Origin: Antrihabitans spumae
Lineage (GTDB): Bacteria; Actinomycetota; Actinomycetes; Mycobacteriales; Mycobacteriaceae
NCBI RefSeq assembly: GCF_043944905.1
Contig: NZ_JBIMSN010000056.1
Location: forward strand, 1 to 64,000
Direction of reading: 5' to 3'
Length of the DNA stretch: 64,000 bases
Shown in pieces: positions 28,149 through 34,907 of the stretch. Made by a program: the position numbers and the translations under genes. The notes beneath the pieces are model-generated. The model made no database searches. It was not told where the DNA came from and saw nothing but the letters and a program-made list of their open reading frames with translations. How positions within the stretch are numbered: the stretch's first letter is position 1; each line of letters opens with the position of its first letter.

Positions 28149-28946
28149 ATGGCAATGATCGACGTGAACGGAACGACACTGGCCTACGACGAGGCGGGAC
28201 CGAAGGACGCGACCGCCATCGTGTTCAGCCACTCGCTCTTCTTCAACCGCGCGATGTTCGACTACTACCTGCAGAACTTCTCGCCGCAGTACCGAGTCGT
28301 CACCTACGACCATCGCGGACAGGGCGAAAGCGCAAGTGCCCCAATGGATGAGCTCGACATGGACACCCTCACCGACGACGCGGCAGCCTTGATCGAGGCG
28401 CTCGACCTCGGGCCGTGCCACTTCGTCGGAAACTCGATGGGTGGCTTCGTCGCCCTTCGGCTCGCCGCGCGTCGGCCGGACCTACTGCGGTCCGCCGTGG
28501 CCCTCAATTCTTCGGCAGAAGAAGAGCACAAGCTCGCGGAGTTCGAGCCGGTCGTCGCCGCGGCACGGGACAAGGGTCCTGCCGAGCTGATCGACATCCT
28601 GATGTACATCATGTTCGGCGACACCTCGATGGCCGAGGAGACGCCTGCGGCAAAGCACTGGCGTCTGCACATGTTGTCGCTACCGAATTCGATTGCGGAT
28701 TCGGCACACCAGGTCATCCACCGGCGCTCGATCGTCGACGAGCTGGCGTCGACGAAGGTGCCCGTCCTCGCCATTGCAGGCTCCGAAGATCACGCCTATC
28801 CACCGCCGATCTCATCGGAGAACATCGCCGCCGCAACTGGTGGCAGGCACCTCACCGTCGAGGCAGCCGGCCACTCGGTCAGCGCGGAGCAACCCGAGAT
28901 CGTCGCGGGTCATCTCCGGGATCACTTCGCGAGGGTCGACGGCTGA
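28149..28946 (+). CDS. Alpha/beta hydrolase, 3-oxoadipate enol-lactonase-like
   Basis: A 265-residue hydrolase: FSHSLFFNRAMFDY carries the oxyanion region, RVVTYDHRGQGESA precedes the nucleophile GNSMGGFVALRLA near residue 96, the acid is in IAGSEDHAYPP and the histidine in EAAGHSV near residue 240. The overall pattern resembles PcaD-like enol-lactonases, but no pca genes surround it. ATG 28149 has GAGGAG seven bases upstream. It is divergent from the AraC gene and probably regulated by it. Confidence 0.87.
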   Translation: MAMIDVNGTTLAYDEAGPKDATAIVFSHSLFFNRAMFDYYLQNFSPQYRVVTYDHRGQGESASAPMDELDMDTLTDDAAALIEALDLGPCHFVGNSMGGFVALRLAARRPDLLRSAVALNSSAEEEHKLAEFEPVVAAARDKGPAELIDILMYIMFGDTSMAEETPAAKHWRLHMLSLPNSIADSAHQVIHRRSIVDELASTKVPVLAIAGSEDHAYPPPISSENIAAATGGRHLTVEAAGHSVSAEQPEIVAGHLRDHFARVDG

Positions 28947-28948
28947 CT

Positions 28949-30484
28949 TCAGTTGATCTGACGACCCTGCCCGTCCCAAAATGGCTGCCGCAGTTTGAAT
29001 TTCTGCAGCTTCCCGGTTGCAGTGCGCACCAGTTCGTCGCGGAACTCGATCCGCTTCGGGCACTTATAGCCCGCTAAGTACTTGCGGCAGTGGGTGATCA
29101 GATCTTCGGCAGAGACCTCGCCGTCGAGTACGACAAGCGCCGTCACCAGTTCACCCCACTTCTCGTCCGGGATTCCGATGACCGCAACCTCGCGGACCGC
29201 CTCGTGCTGCATAAGCGCATCCTCGACCTCGATCGACGACACGTTCTCGCCGCCCGTGATGATGACGTCCTTCTTCCGGTCGGCGATCGTGAGGTAGCCG
29301 TCCTCGAAGGTCCCGCCGTCGCCGGTGTGAAACCAGTTGTCGGCCTGCGCTTCTGCGGTTGCCTCTGGATTTCGCCAGTACGACTTCAGATTGTGATTGG
29401 TCTGCGTGAGTACCTCGCCGGATTCGTCGATCTTGATCCGCACGCCGATGGCCGGGGCTCCGGCACGCCCGAGTCGCCGAGCTTGCTCGGACGGATCGAG
29501 GTCGTCCCACTCCGCACGCATCCGCGACATCGTCAGCAGTGGCGCGGTCTCGGTGAGGCCGTAGATCTGGATGAATTCCCACCCGAGTTCGTCGCGGACC
29601 CGCTCGATCGTGCGTGTCGGCGGCGGGGCGCCGGCAACGATGATGCGGACGGTGTCGCGCCCGGGGATGGGACCATCCCAGTCTTTCGCCGCGTCGAGCG
29701 CCGCCGCAACCACCGCGGGCGCTGCACACAGGTAAGTGACGCCGTGTCGTTGGATACGACGCAGGATTTCGGCACCGTCGATCTGCCGGATCACGACGTG
29801 TGTGACACCCATGCCCGTCGCGGCGAACGGCTGGCCCCACCCGTTCGCGTGGAACATCGGCAGCGTGTGGAGGTAGACGTCGCGGTCGTTGACGCCGGAT
29901 TGCCATCCGAACACGGTTGCGTTCGTCCACTCGTTGCGGTGCGTCATCTCGACGCCTTTGGGTCGGGCAGTCGTGCCGGAGGTGTAGTTGATCGTGGCGG
30001 TCGCGTCCTCGTCGGCTTCCCACGGCTGCGGATCAGCGGCGCTCGCCCAGATCTTGTCGTCGTCCTCGCCGAGCACGAAAACGTGTTTACAGTCGACCTT
30101 GTTTCGAGAGTCGTCCAGCAACGAGCGCAACGCTGGATCCACCAGCAGGACTTCGGCTTCGGAGTGTTCGACGATGTATTTGACCTCGGCAGGAGCGAGC
30201 CGAAAGTTGATGGGCACCAATACTCGTCCCCAGCCGGAGACGCCGAAGAACGAGGTCAGTAGCCGTGCCGAATTGTGGGAGATGATCGCGACTTTCGCTC
30301 CGACCCCGATGCCGAGTTCGTCGAGAGTCGCTGCCTGCGACCGCGCTCGCCGATGCATTTCGCGGTAGGTGATCTCACCCCAGGAATCGGCGGGCTGATC
30401 CGGTTCGTCGACGATCGCGATGCGGTCCGGATAGACAGTGACGGCACGGTCCAGGAAGTCGGTGACTGCCAGCGGGTAATGCAC
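28949..30484 (-). CDS. fadD: Fatty acyl-CoA synthetase (AMP-forming)
   Basis: A 511-residue ANL-superfamily ligase that activates a carboxylic acid to acyl-CoA via acyl-adenylate. Motifs in order: the P-loop INYTSGTTARPKGVEMTHRN near residue 168, YGLTETAPLL, NWFHTGDGG, the hinge IADRKKDVIITGGENVSS, and the catalytic lysine in GKLQKFKLR near 500. GTG 30484 was chosen because GAGGGG lies five bases upstream; the longer frame adds ten basic residues. It is convergent with the hydrolase. A medium or long chain acid is likely; the exact substrate is unknown. Confidence 0.88.
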   Translation of the reverse strand: MHYPLAVTDFLDRAVTVYPDRIAIVDEPDQPADSWGEITYREMHRRARSQAATLDELGIGVGAKVAIISHNSARLLTSFFGVSGWGRVLVPINFRLAPAEVKYIVEHSEAEVLLVDPALRSLLDDSRNKVDCKHVFVLGEDDDKIWASAADPQPWEADEDATATINYTSGTTARPKGVEMTHRNEWTNATVFGWQSGVNDRDVYLHTLPMFHANGWGQPFAATGMGVTHVVIRQIDGAEILRRIQRHGVTYLCAAPAVVAAALDAAKDWDGPIPGRDTVRIIVAGAPPPTRTIERVRDELGWEFIQIYGLTETAPLLTMSRMRAEWDDLDPSEQARRLGRAGAPAIGVRIKIDESGEVLTQTNHNLKSYWRNPEATAEAQADNWFHTGDGGTFEDGYLTIADRKKDVIITGGENVSSIEVEDALMQHEAVREVAVIGIPDEKWGELVTALVVLDGEVSAEDLITHCRKYLAGYKCPKRIEFRDELVRTATGKLQKFKLRQPFWDGQGRQIN

Positions 30485-30597
30485 GGATACCCCTCTTCGA
30501 CGAAGCGTTCGCACCGGTAACGGTGTTCACCCATCATCGTGCGCGGGGGGCGATCCGCACCACCCCCGAATGGGGGATGCACCGGGCGCCAAGCACG

Positions 30598-30658
30598 TCG
30601 TGAGTCCCTTCGGAGTGCGGGACCTCCGAAAAGACTAACGAGGCGCGCAGCGCCCTCG
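30598..30658 (-). repeat. Dispersed ~60-bp repeat, copy 1
   Basis: Read on the minus strand, this starts GGCGCTGCGCGCCTCGT and ends near ACTCACGA. It matches 48798-48858 on the plus strand over about 60 bases with roughly 70-80% identity, including TTTCGGAG and CCGC blocks. The first 18 bases are themselves palindromic (GAGGCGCGCAGCGCCCTC). Confidence 0.55.
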
Positions 30659-30665
30659 AATGCCG

Positions 30666-30698
30666 CGAGCGCGGGACCGGTAATCGGTCCCGCGCTCG
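30666..30698 (-). terminator. Terminator hairpin downstream of csbD
   Basis: A perfect 14-bp stem, CGAGCGCGGGACCG (30666-30679) pairing with its complement (30685-30698), loop of five. It begins 13 bases after the csbD stop on the minus strand. Confidence 0.75.
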
Positions 30699-30710
30699 AC
30701 CCCTCGAACG

Positions 30711-30884
30711 TCAGTTCTTGAAAACGTCCTTGACGTTTTCGCCGACCTTCTTGATGCCGGCCGAACCCTGGTCCTTCTTGCCTTCTGCCTCGAGATCGGA
30801 GTTGTTGGTGGCGTCACCGACAACCTCCTTGACCTTGCCGACGGTGTCTTCGACTGCGTTCTTGGCCTTGTCGACAATTCCCAT
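30711..30884 (-). CDS. CsbD family stress protein
   Basis: A 57-residue small hydrophilic protein of the CsbD family, general stress-induced in many bacteria. Hallmarks are MGIVDKAKNAVEDTVGKVKE and VGDATNNSDLEAEGK in the middle. ATG at 30884 was preferred to 30896 because the family starts GIxDKAKN. It lies at the downstream end of the Asp23 island and carries its own terminator; a 56-base gap from the AmaP-like gene leaves room for a separate promoter. Confidence 0.9.
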   Translation of the reverse strand: MGIVDKAKNAVEDTVGKVKEVVGDATNNSDLEAEGKKDQGSAGIKKVGENVKDVFKN

Positions 30885-30940
30885 GGTGTATTCCATTCTA
30901 CGTGCCCACTCGATTCGAGTGGGCGGTCTTTGGGTAGGCG

Positions 30941-31507
30941 CTACCGCTCGGTGCGGGCGCGCCGTGGTGGTTTGGCATGAAGTGCAATCCGCGTGACGAC
31001 GGGGATGCCCGTTGCCGATTCGACGATGTTCGCCTGCTGGGTCGTGGCGGCGGAGACGACGTCAGCGAGGCCGGCGTTGTCCGCAGCTGTCGCGGTTATC
31101 TCGATGATCCGTTGGCCGCGATCAGCGAGCGACCTGCCCCTGGCGGTCGCGATGGACGGAGTCGTGCCGAGCGTCGACGCTGCTGCGGAAGCAAACGTGT
31201 CGAGGTCGACGCGAAGTGCACCTGCGCCGTTGGTTCCTGGCAAGGTCACCTCACCGAGCCCTCGACGTGGTCGGTGTGCGACCAGCCACCAGAGGCCGAG
31301 CACTATTGCAACTACGCCGCCTGCGCCCAATGCCCATGCCCACCAGGCTTGTTCGTCCACGCCCACCGCCCAGGCAAGCACGAGCGTCCGACGATCTTCG
31401 GGCAGGTAATCGAGTTGCCACGCTACCGCCAGCGACCCGAGTGCCATAAACGCCAACCCGATAAGTCCGACCAGGACGCGATCTGTGACAACATTCGCGC
31501 GGGTCAT
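30941..31507 (-). CDS. AmaP-like alkaline-shock membrane anchor
   Basis: A 188-residue protein with two N-terminal membrane helices (about 9-30 and 52-75, the second in AWALGAGGVVAIVLGLWWLV) and a soluble domain of the Asp23-anchor type. AmaP tethers Asp23 proteins to the membrane in Staphylococcus; here it lies in the same operon as Asp23 genes, matching that role. The C-terminal tail is basic. The start overlaps the preceding gene by four bases. Confidence 0.7.
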   Translation of the reverse strand: MTRANVVTDRVLVGLIGLAFMALGSLAVAWQLDYLPEDRRTLVLAWAVGVDEQAWWAWALGAGGVVAIVLGLWWLVAHRPRRGLGEVTLPGTNGAGALRVDLDTFASAAASTLGTTPSIATARGRSLADRGQRIIEITATAADNAGLADVVSAATTQQANIVESATGIPVVTRIALHAKPPRRARTER

Positions 31508-32034
31508 CGTGCTGTCTCCGAGAATGCGATGGCGAGCGCGGGACGCTTCGATAGGACTGCCAGCTCACGACCGACCGCCGCTTCGGTGGCTGCACCGACA
31601 GCTGCCTTATCCACATCGGAAAGAACGCGGCCCTTGATGACCACCTTGCGAAACGACCCACGGACCTCTACCTTTTCGACTCCAGTGACGTCACTGGCTG
31701 TGCGCCTTACGAATTCGAGCAGATCGTGGCGACGAATCCAGAGTCCGTCCGTCGCGAGAACGGTGTGCGTCGATCGACGCGGCTTCAGAGCCGAGGCAAG
31801 CAGCAACAATCCGACCACCGCGACGGCAATGCCTGCAGGCACCATCCATGCCTGCGCGCTCAGCCCGTCGAGCCTGCCGAGAGCAGGAGCAATCCAGGGC
31901 TGGCCGGCTACAGCGCCTGCCTCCACCAACGTGTCTCGGATTGCGACACCCCCGACTGCTATGAGGGCGAGGGCGGCTCCGATCGCTGCTGGGGGTACCG
32001 CTGGAGCCGATCTGGGCGGTTTCGCACTTGTCAT
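31504..32034 (-). CDS. DUF6286 domain membrane protein
   Basis: A 176-residue protein with two hydrophobic helices (about 16-33 and 63-82) and a C-terminal soluble region, which includes VEKVEVRGSFRKVVIKGRVLSD. DUF6286 proteins travel with Asp23 genes in actinobacteria; their biochemical role is unknown. It overlaps its neighbours by four bases on both sides, consistent with coupled translation across the operon. Confidence 0.7.
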   Translation of the reverse strand: MTSAKPPRSAPAVPPAAIGAALALIAVGGVAIRDTLVEAGAVAGQPWIAPALGRLDGLSAQAWMVPAGIAVAVVGLLLLASALKPRRSTHTVLATDGLWIRRHDLLEFVRRTASDVTGVEKVEVRGSFRKVVIKGRVLSDVDKAAVGAATEAAVGRELAVLSKRPALAIAFSETAR

Positions 32035-32417
32035 CTCACTCGTCCTGTCAGTTCGTCCGGCCCATCCGAGCTAGCGGGGACCAGGCTTTTGATCGTCACG
32101 TCGACACGGTCGACGGTCATACCGGTGTACTCACCGACCTTGCTGGCAATGTCGGCCCGAACCTGTTCTGTGACAGCAACAACGGGAGCCGGCCAGGTGA
32201 CTGCCAAGTCGGCGTCGATCCTGATGTGGCCACCATCGACGTGGGCCGATATCCGCGGAAGACCACGGCCGGTGACCTTCGTCAGCATCGATTCGCGGGG
32301 GACCACACCGGCAACAGACGTTGCCACCGTGGACGCGATGCGTGTGATCACCCGATCGTCGACACGTAGAGTTCCACGGTCGCCGGCATCGGTGCGGTCG
32401 GCTGCTTGCTCAATCAC
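32031..32417 (-). CDS. Asp23/Gls24 family envelope-stress protein
   Basis: A 128-residue protein whose core is the Asp23 fold: VDDRVITRIASTVATSVAGV, then HIRIDADLAVTWPAPVVAVTEQVRADIASKV and MTVDRVDVTIKSLV. These proteins assemble near the membrane and protect against alkaline or envelope stress. The GTG start at 32417 overlaps the small upstream gene by eight bases. It is one of two clear Asp23 proteins here; a further protein (32878-33186) looks similar but more divergent. Confidence 0.85.
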   Translation of the reverse strand: MIEQAADRTDAGDRGTLRVDDRVITRIASTVATSVAGVVPRESMLTKVTGRGLPRISAHVDGGHIRIDADLAVTWPAPVVAVTEQVRADIASKVGEYTGMTVDRVDVTIKSLVPASSDGPDELTGRVR

Positions 32418-32589
32418 GACCGCGACCTCGCATCACGGACGACAAATCGACGTCACCCGCGGTGTACGCCCCGACTGCAAACCCGATGGCGCCGAGGACC
32501 AACGCCAACAACAGTCCGGTGAATCCTCCCGCTGCGGCCGCGATGGCCAACAACAGACCAGCAAATAGTCCGATGACTGCGTTCGACAC
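32410..32589 (-). CDS. DUF2273-like small membrane protein
   Basis: A 59-residue hydrophobic protein. Two membrane-spanning stretches (about 5-20 and 24-44), GLFAGLLLAIAAAA and LLLALVLGAIGFAVG, are separated by a short glycine turn and followed by a polar tail ending RGRGRD. GTG 32589 follows GGAG by seven bases. Size and two-helix layout match DUF2273 proteins, which occur in the same Asp23 operons in Firmicutes and actinobacteria. Confidence 0.75.
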   Translation of the reverse strand: MSNAVIGLFAGLLLAIAAAAGGFTGLLLALVLGAIGFAVGAYTAGDVDLSSVMRGRGRD

Positions 32590-32618
32590 TGTGGGGCTCC
32601 AATGTTCCTGGGATCTGG

Positions 32619-32891
32619 CTAGATTTCGAAATAGCGTCGACGTCCGACGCGTTTGGCCTGTTTTGTTGCGACTCTGGCAACCCGGCGTAGCCGAGTTCGA
32701 ATCGATTGTGCAGCAACAACATCCGGGTTGGATGCGGGGATTCGCCGAGCCTGACCGAATTCTCGATCGACGGCGGCGAGAGCCGCGGACAGCGACTCGG
32801 CGTCCCCACCTACATCCGGGTGGTGCGTGCGCGCCGCCGCTCGGCGGCGCGCACGATACTCCTGCGAGAAGTCCCGATCATGTTGCGGCAC
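32619..32891 (-). CDS. Small J-like protein with an HPD motif
   Basis: A 90-residue basic protein. YRARRRAAARTHHPDVGGDAE places the HPD tripeptide typical of J domains (residues 24-26) at the end of a helix and before a glycine-rich loop, followed by a short helix ending AALAAVDREF. Only helices II-III of a J domain seem present; the rest is arginine/lysine-rich. It may recruit an Hsp70 or only resemble a J domain. GTG 32891 overlaps the upstream gene by 14 bases. A 14-bp-arm palindrome lies inside the frame. Confidence 0.6.
   Translation of the reverse strand: MPQHDRDFSQEYRARRRAAARTHHPDVGGDAESLSAALAAVDREFGQARRIPASNPDVVAAQSIRTRLRRVARVATKQAKRVGRRRYFEI
32826..32855. repeat. Near-perfect palindrome inside the J-like gene
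   Basis: CGTGCGCGCCGCCG at 32826-32839 pairs with its exact complement at 32842-32855, two-base center. In RNA it would be a very stable hairpin midway through the operon; it encodes an arginine/alanine run. Confidence 0.5.
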
Positions 32892-33186
32892 TGCGAATCA
32901 CGTCTTCGACGATGACGTGGACCGGTCCGGGGACCAGCGCGGCTACGGCGGTGCGGATATCGTCCGCGGCAGTCCGGATCGACGTCCCCAAAGCGAGTGA
33001 CACATGAACTTCGGTACCCGCATCGGTCAGCCGAATTCCGGAGACACGGCGACCCGGTAGATACGTTGCCGCCTCACCGAATATGCCACCGTGCAGTTCG
33101 GCAACGCCGTCTACCGCAAGGACTGCGTGGGCGACGGTGTCCGCGAGTTCCGGCTCGTCGCGGCCGGGCGTGCTGTTGACGCTCAC
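32878..33186 (-). CDS. Asp23-like small protein
   Basis: A 102-residue protein of similar length and layout to the Asp23 proteins beside it. It has an N-terminal helix ELADTVAHAVLAVDGVAELHGG, then a strand pair RVSGIRLTDAGTEVHVSLAL and a closing helix IRTAADDIRTAVAALVPGPVHVIVEDV, which is the Asp23 pattern. The starts and stops overlap by four bases with the gene upstream and by 14 with the gene downstream. It is probably a divergent Asp23 paralogue. Confidence 0.6.
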   Translation of the reverse strand: MSVNSTPGRDEPELADTVAHAVLAVDGVAELHGGIFGEAATYLPGRRVSGIRLTDAGTEVHVSLALGTSIRTAADDIRTAVAALVPGPVHVIVEDVIRSAAT

Positions 33187-33656
33187 TGCACTCGCGAGGT
33201 CTCTTCGGGACCCTCGTCGAATCCCTCGTCGAGGTAGACATCGTGCACGACGATGTTGACCTCGGTGACCTCCAAGCCGGTCATCCGCTCGACAGCAGCG
33301 ATCACGTTGCGTCGAATGCCTACTGCCAGATCGGCAATGGACACGCCGTATTCGGCAACGATGTCGATATCGACAGCCGCCTGACGCTCGCCGACCTCTA
33401 CGGAGACGCCCTGGGACTGGTTGACTCGCGCACCGGGGATGCGCTCGCGCAGCGCGCCGATTGCGCGGGTGACGCCGCCGCCGACGCTGTGCACTCCCTG
33501 AACCTCGCGGGTCGCGATGCCTGCGATCTTCGATACAACGGTGTCCGCGATCGTGGTGCGACCGGTCGAACTCACCAGAGCCGAATCAGGCTGTGTTGCA
33601 ACCTGCTTCTGCGCGATGTTCGTGGTCTTCGCGGACTGCACCTCAGTGGTGGTCAT
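33183..33656 (-). CDS. Asp23/Gls24 family envelope-stress protein
   Basis: A 157-residue protein and the first gene of the minus-strand operon. After a polar, low-complexity N-terminus (1-33) comes the Asp23 core: IADTVVSKIAGIATREVQGVHSVGG, VSVEVGERQAAVDIDIVAEYGVSIADLA, and VEVNIVVHDVYL-type sequence (TGLEVTEVNIVVHDVYL). ATG 33656 has AAAGGG nine bases upstream. The promoter probably lies in the divergent gap with the sigma-factor gene, which contains a seven-base inverted repeat. Confidence 0.9.
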   Translation of the reverse strand: MTTTEVQSAKTTNIAQKQVATQPDSALVSSTGRTTIADTVVSKIAGIATREVQGVHSVGGGVTRAIGALRERIPGARVNQSQGVSVEVGERQAAVDIDIVAEYGVSIADLAVGIRRNVIAAVERMTGLEVTEVNIVVHDVYLDEGFDEGPEETSRVQ

Positions 33657-33734
33657 TTCCAATCCCTTTCGTTGCGAGAGTCGGAGGCGATGTTTCTCGA
33701 CTGTGTTTGTCGAAAGGTGAGTCGAGTCGAGTTC

Positions 33735-33759
33735 ACAAAACTGCACGGAAATGTTTTGT
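33735..33759. promoter_or_regulatory. Inverted repeat in the Asp23/sigma divergent gap
   Basis: ACAAAAC (33735-33741) and GTTTTGT (33753-33759) are complementary with an 11-base spacer. The right arm runs into an MtrA-like direct repeat, GTAAC-N4-GTCAC at 33758-33771. Confidence 0.4.
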
Positions 33760-33771
33760 AACGTGAGTCAC
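33758..33771 (+). promoter_or_regulatory. MtrA-like direct repeat before the sigma-factor gene
   Basis: GTAAC at 33758 and GTCAC at 33767, nine bases apart, followed by AGC, resembling the GTCACAGCG-type direct repeats that MtrA binds. The identical 12-mer TTTGTAACGTGA also precedes the 34-residue peptide gene (8388-8399). Confidence 0.35.
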
Positions 33772-33816
33772 AGCAACATCGGTCGGCGTTCGATCGTCGC
33801 GTGTACTCTCGCGGAA

Positions 33817-34413
33817 GTGTCGAACGACGGGGTCAGCACCGACCGCATCTTCGACGACGAAGAAGCCTGGGCCGGAGCATCGGACAAGGTGCTGGTGCAC
33901 GCGGCGGCGATCGGCGAGCAAGACGCATTCGAGGCCATCGTTGTCCGCTACGGCCCCCAGCTACTGCGCTACGCAACCACTTTGCTGAACGACCACGGCG
34001 CTGCAGAAGAGGTTGTGCAGGACACTCTCGTCGCGGCGTGGAAATCGATATCCGACTTCCGGTTTCAATCGAGTTTGCGGACCTGGCTGTTCGGGATAAC
34101 CGCACACAAGGTCATAGATCAGCAACGTCGCCGTACAGCTACACCATCGGAAGACTGGGTTTTGGATCGTCCCGCCGAAGCCAGCAGCGTCGATCCGGCT
34201 GCGCGCGCTACGAACGCCGGATTTATGGAGGACCTCGGCCTCGCCCTCGGCGAGTTACCGTACAAACAGCGTGCGTGCTGGCTGCTGCGTGAAGTAGAAG
34301 GGATGTCACACGAAGAAATCGGACAGGTCATGGCGTTGTCGAACGGAGCCGTCCGCGGCAATTTGCAACGGGCCCGAGCAACATTGAGCGTGCGGATGGC
34401 GAGGTGGAGATGA
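33817..34413 (+). CDS. ECF-type RNA polymerase sigma factor
   Basis: A 198-residue sigma-70 family factor. Region 2 reads FEAIVVRYGPQLLRYATTLL...AAEEVVQDTLVAAWKSI and FRFQSSLRTWLFGITAHKVID; region 4 reads LPYKQRACWLLREVEGMSHEEIGQVMALSNGAVRGNLQRARATL. The start is uncertain: GTG 33817 (chosen), GTG 33763 or ATG 33751. The last of these lies within an inverted repeat. It is divergent from the Asp23 operon and probably directs its transcription under stress. The ATG of the next gene overlaps its stop, so that gene may encode a regulator of it. Confidence 0.85.
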   Translation: MSNDGVSTDRIFDDEEAWAGASDKVLVHAAAIGEQDAFEAIVVRYGPQLLRYATTLLNDHGAAEEVVQDTLVAAWKSISDFRFQSSLRTWLFGITAHKVIDQQRRRTATPSEDWVLDRPAEASSVDPAARATNAGFMEDLGLALGELPYKQRACWLLREVEGMSHEEIGQVMALSNGAVRGNLQRARATLSVRMARWR

Positions 34414-34889
34414 CACAGGAACACGATCCCGTGCTCGGTCGCGCGATCGAGAATCTGCGCGCGGCACCAACGGAGCCGCGCTGGGTCGACATCAGTTCGT
34501 CCGTGCTCTCGAAGATCCGTGCCACGACACGACGGACCACACCACTCGACGCCCGTTTTCCAACTGCGCCTGCAGAACGCGAGCACGACACTCTCCGAAT
34601 CAGCGACGCCGTCGTCACCCGGGCAATTCGGCAGGCCTTGCTACGGGCCGGTGCAATCGAAATCAGTTCCATTGCACTGTATCTCGACGAATCCACCTGT
34701 ACAGGTGCCGAAGTATCCGTCACCGGAACCTACGGTGACGATCTGCGGTCCCTCGGGTCGCACTTCGCCGACGCCGCGGTCGCCGTGCTCGACGCCGTCC
34801 TCGGCCCGCCGATGCCTGATCGTCCAGCGCGCGATATCCAGATCCATTTCGTCGACGTGCACGAGAAAGACTTTCCTCAGAACCCGTAA
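34410..34889 (+). CDS. Uncharacterised protein coupled to the sigma gene, possibly Asp23-like
   Basis: A 159-residue soluble protein without signal or membrane segment. ATG 34410 overlaps the sigma stop (ATGA). The central part, SDAVVTRAIRQALLRAGAIEISSIALYLD, followed by a strand AEVSVTGTYGDDLRSL, a helix HFADAAVAVLDAVLG and a last strand IQIHFVDV, resembles the alternating strand-helix layout of an Asp23 domain. The N-terminal part does not. By position it could be an anti-sigma factor, but I see no zinc motif HxxxCxxC and do not claim it. Confidence 0.55.
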   Translation: MTQEHDPVLGRAIENLRAAPTEPRWVDISSSVLSKIRATTRRTTPLDARFPTAPAEREHDTLRISDAVVTRAIRQALLRAGAIEISSIALYLDESTCTGAEVSVTGTYGDDLRSLGSHFADAAVAVLDAVLGPPMPDRPARDIQIHFVDVHEKDFPQNP

Positions 34890-34907
34890 GACACGAAGGA
34901 CTGATCG

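Noticed and set aside
30563..30576. CCCCC-GAAT-GGGGG hairpin upstream of the acyl-CoA synthetase gene
   Set aside because: A five-base stem in GC-rich DNA is too common to assign a role.
34410..34889. Anti-sigma factor call for the gene after the sigma factor
   Set aside because: Position is suggestive, but there is no zinc motif, no membrane helix and no recognisable anti-sigma domain.
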